Shown: positions 62,012-64,000 of the stretch, in pieces
Layout of the letters: each line of letters begins with the position of its first letter
Numbering within the stretch: the first letter of the stretch is position 1
DNA from: Oceanobacillus sp. J11TS1
GTDB taxonomy: Bacteria; Bacillota; Bacilli; Bacillales; Amphibacillaceae
DNA length: 64,000 bases
Assembly: GCF_018333215.1 (NCBI RefSeq)
Contig: NZ_BORO01000001.1
Coordinates: forward strand, 186,001-250,000
Direction of reading: 5' to 3'
Position numbers and translations under genes: made by a program
Notes under the pieces: generated by a model
Seen by the model: the letters and a program-made list of their open reading frames with translations, nothing else
Told to the model about the DNA's origin: nothing
Database searches by the model: none

Positions 62012-62902
62012 ATGCTAGATAAATTAACAACCGAAGCGCGGAATCAATATACGATGCATCTAGACGAAATGTCTACACGTGATATCTTACGCATAATGAA
62101 TAAAGAAGATGAATATGTATTAAAAGCAATCAAAGAGGAACTACCCAATATAGAGAAAGCTGTCCGATATGCAATTGAATCATTTAAGAATAATGGCAGG
62201 CTTATTTATGTTGGTGCTGGTACAAGCGGCCGTTTAGGGGTATTAGATGCTGTGGAATGCGTTCCGACATTCGGTACGTCACCAGAGATGGTACAAGGAA
62301 TTATAGCAGGAGGAACGAAAGCGCTTTATAGTGCAGCGGAAGGAGCTGAGGATAACACTGAGCTTGGGGTGGATGACTTGAAAAGCATTCAGCTATCAGA
62401 AAACGATACGGTAATTGGGATTGCTGCTAGTGGACGTACACCTTATGTTATCAGAGCATTACAATATGCTAATTCAATAAAAGCGAATACAGTAAGTATA
62501 TCCTGTAATAAAGATGCAGCAATGAGTCAATATGGTTCGGTTGCGATCGAGCTTCAGACAGGATCCGAGGTATTAACCGGTTCCACCAGATTAAAGGCAG
62601 GAACTTCGCAAAAGATTGTATTAAATATGATCTCAACTGCAGCGATGGTGGGAATAGGTAAAGTATATGAAAACTTTATGGTCGATTTAAAACCAACGAA
62701 TGAGAAATTAGAAGAAAGATCAAAACGGAATATTATGGAGATCACTGGGGTCGATTATGAAACGGCCGCCACGTATTTTGATAGATCAAATCATCAGGTG
62801 AAGGTTGCCATCGTGATGATTCTATTACAATGCTCCTATGAAGATGCTGTGCGTAAAATAGACGAGTCTGATGGATTTGTTCGCCGAGCGTTAGCAAAGT
62901 AA
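62012..62902 (+). CDS. murQ: N-acetylmuramic acid 6-phosphate etherase
   Basis: The 296-residue SIS-domain enzyme cleaves MurNAc-6-P to GlcNAc-6-P and D-lactate. IYVGAGTSGRLGVLDAVECVPTFG-type features appear near residues 66-90 (GAGTSGRLGVLDA), with GIAASGRTPYVI near 137 and the late AATYFDRSNHQVKVAIVM near 249. I start it at MLDKLTTEARN behind GAGGAGG; the 14-codon extension overlaps the promoter. It feeds GlcNAc-6-P into amino-sugar metabolism. Confidence 0.93.
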   Translation: MLDKLTTEARNQYTMHLDEMSTRDILRIMNKEDEYVLKAIKEELPNIEKAVRYAIESFKNNGRLIYVGAGTSGRLGVLDAVECVPTFGTSPEMVQGIIAGGTKALYSAAEGAEDNTELGVDDLKSIQLSENDTVIGIAASGRTPYVIRALQYANSIKANTVSISCNKDAAMSQYGSVAIELQTGSEVLTGSTRLKAGTSQKIVLNMISTAAMVGIGKVYENFMVDLKPTNEKLEERSKRNIMEITGVDYETAATYFDRSNHQVKVAIVMILLQCSYEDAVRKIDESDGFVRRALAK

Positions 62903-62920
62903 AAAAGGGAGGGGAACATA

Positions 62921-64000
62921 ATGAAAAAAGAACAAAAAATGGCTGCGGATATTTTAGAGCATGTTGGCGGAAAGGGAAATATTCAACGTATCGCCCATTG
63001 TATGACACGATTACGCTTATCATTAAAAGACGATTCCAAAATAAACATGACAGGTCTAAAGCAAGTGGATGGCGTGGTGGGCATTGTTGAAGACGAAACG
63101 CTGCAAATTGTTATTGGACCAGGAACAGTAAATAAGGTTGCAGCTGAGATGAGCCAAATTACTGGGTTTGAAATTGGGGAAGAAGCAAACGCGGATGATT
63201 TAACATTTGAAGAAAAGGCAGCCCTTGATAAACAAAAGCTTAAAGAAAAGAATCGAACGCCATTTAAAAATTTTTTGCGGAAGATTGGGAACATCTTTAT
63301 TCCATTAATTCCTGGACTTGTCGCGTCTGGTATTATTAATGGAGCGGCGAACTTTGCTGTTAATGCAGGGGTAGATCGTGAACAGACATGGATGCAAATT
63401 TTACTCCTTCTTGGAAGCGTTGTCTTTGCTTCGTTAGGAATCCTTGTCGGCTGGAATACAGCGAAAGAATTTGGCGGGACACCCGTGTTAGGTGCTATTG
63501 CAGGAATGTTCTTATTCAGTCCATTACTCGCGGATATTACCATTTATGGGGAAGAATTAACTCCAGGCCGGGGTGGGTTATTTGGTGTTATCTTTGCCGC
63601 CTGGTTAATGACGGTTGTGGAGAAAAATGTTCGGAAAGTTATGTGGAATGCGGTAGATATCATCTTTACACCATTAATCACAGTACTCGTTGTCGGATTT
63701 GCTTCGTTATATGCAGTTATACCAGTTGCAGGCTTGTTGTCAGATGGGATTACAATAGGACTCACTGCTTTAATCGATGCCGGCGGTGCAATAGCGGGTG
63801 CAGTTTTAGCAGGATTTTTCCTGCCTTTAGTTATGGTAGGTTTACACCATGGGTTAACCCCAATACACTTAGAATTAATTAATGCATATAATGAAACCGC
63901 TTTATTAACCATATTAGCGATGGGTGGCGCCGGACAAGTGGGGGCGGCAATTGCTATTTATGTAAAAACAAAGAACGAACGCTTACGGAATATCATTAAA
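62921..64000 (+). CDS. murP: MurNAc-specific PTS transporter EIIBC (partial at window end)
   Basis: The frame is open from ATG 62921, behind GGGAGGGG, to the window end, giving 360 residues so far. Residues 1-80 are an EIIB domain with phosphorylation Cys27 in RIAHCMTRLRLSL. From about residue 110 a glucose-superfamily EIIC domain begins with FLRKIGNIFIPLIPGLVASG, and the sugar-binding GLHHGLTPIHLELI lies near 308-321. It imports and phosphorylates N-acetylmuramic acid to give the MurQ substrate. The C-terminus lies outside the window. Confidence 0.92.
   Translation, partial: MKKEQKMAADILEHVGGKGNIQRIAHCMTRLRLSLKDDSKINMTGLKQVDGVVGIVEDETLQIVIGPGTVNKVAAEMSQITGFEIGEEANADDLTFEEKAALDKQKLKEKNRTPFKNFLRKIGNIFIPLIPGLVASGIINGAANFAVNAGVDREQTWMQILLLLGSVVFASLGILVGWNTAKEFGGTPVLGAIAGMFLFSPLLADITIYGEELTPGRGGLFGVIFAAWLMTVVEKNVRKVMWNAVDIIFTPLITVLVVGFASLYAVIPVAGLLSDGITIGLTALIDAGGAIAGAVLAGFFLPLVMVGLHHGLTPIHLELINAYNETALLTILAMGGAGQVGAAIAIYVKTKNERLRNIIK

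Overview
The window is a low-GC Firmicute chromosome segment of Bacillaceae type. Many genes have their best-known counterparts in Bacillus subtilis and sit in partly conserved order: yheA/yhzD, yhaQP, yhaONM, yhaL, prsA, yhaH, trpP, hit, ecsAB, yhaA, hmoB, pbpF, hemEHY, yhfH/yhfI/lplJ, comK, yhjE, sipV, addBA, yisL. Spore genes (an alpha/beta SASP, yhaL), a coproporphyrin-type haem pathway and ComK fit a spore-forming, aerobic, possibly competence-capable bacillus. The loss and shuffling of several neighbours, plus an NhaC-type antiporter, suggest a halotolerant relative such as Oceanobacillus or Virgibacillus; that genus-level guess is inference.

Region by region. 1-5.3 kb: an ABC exporter, a stand-alone methionine aminopeptidase, and an NhaC-family transporter behind a T-box with a tyrosine (UAC) specifier. 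5.3-9.7 kb: azlCD, then a small accessory stretch in which short genes (GNAT, HAD phosphatase, tiny membrane proteins) alternate with a degenerate ~60-bp repeat. One of these genes is frameshifted in an A7 tract and another seems to begin at ATC. The stretch ends in a 15-copy 41-bp tandem repeat. 9.7-18.5 kb: a CDF metal exporter with an MntR-like box, an IDEAL-domain protein, a UMF1 transporter, a Zn-phospholipase C-like protein, fumarase, a SASP, MsmX, a PucR-type regulator, YheA and YhzD. 18.6-28.9 kb: the YhaQP exporter, a GNAT, CsoR, the SbcCD-like pair YhaO/YhaN, the exonuclease YhaM, YhaL and PrsA.

29-36.5 kb: YhaH, TrpP behind a regularly spaced NAG-repeat (TRAP-type) leader, Hit, EcsAB, amidohydrolase YhaA, a ferritin-like protein and a PAP2 phosphatase. 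36.5-45.9 kb: haem monooxygenase HmoB, PbpF, hemE-hemH-hemY, a GNAT and PepF. 46-52 kb: YhfH, YhfI, LplJ, a short ComK with a hairpin over its ribosome binding site, YhjE and a type I signal peptidase. 51.8-60.7 kb: addB-addA, a DUF418 membrane protein and YisL. 61 kb to the end: a MurNAc catabolic cluster murR-murQ-murP, with murP running off the window.

Functional themes are protein secretion and quality control (PrsA, SipV, EcsAB, PbpF), DNA/RNA processing (AddAB, YhaONM), haem synthesis and turnover, and cell-wall sugar recycling. The intergenic space carries several families of MITE-like inverted-repeat elements. All family assignments come from reading the sequence and from recalled family features; no database search was run.
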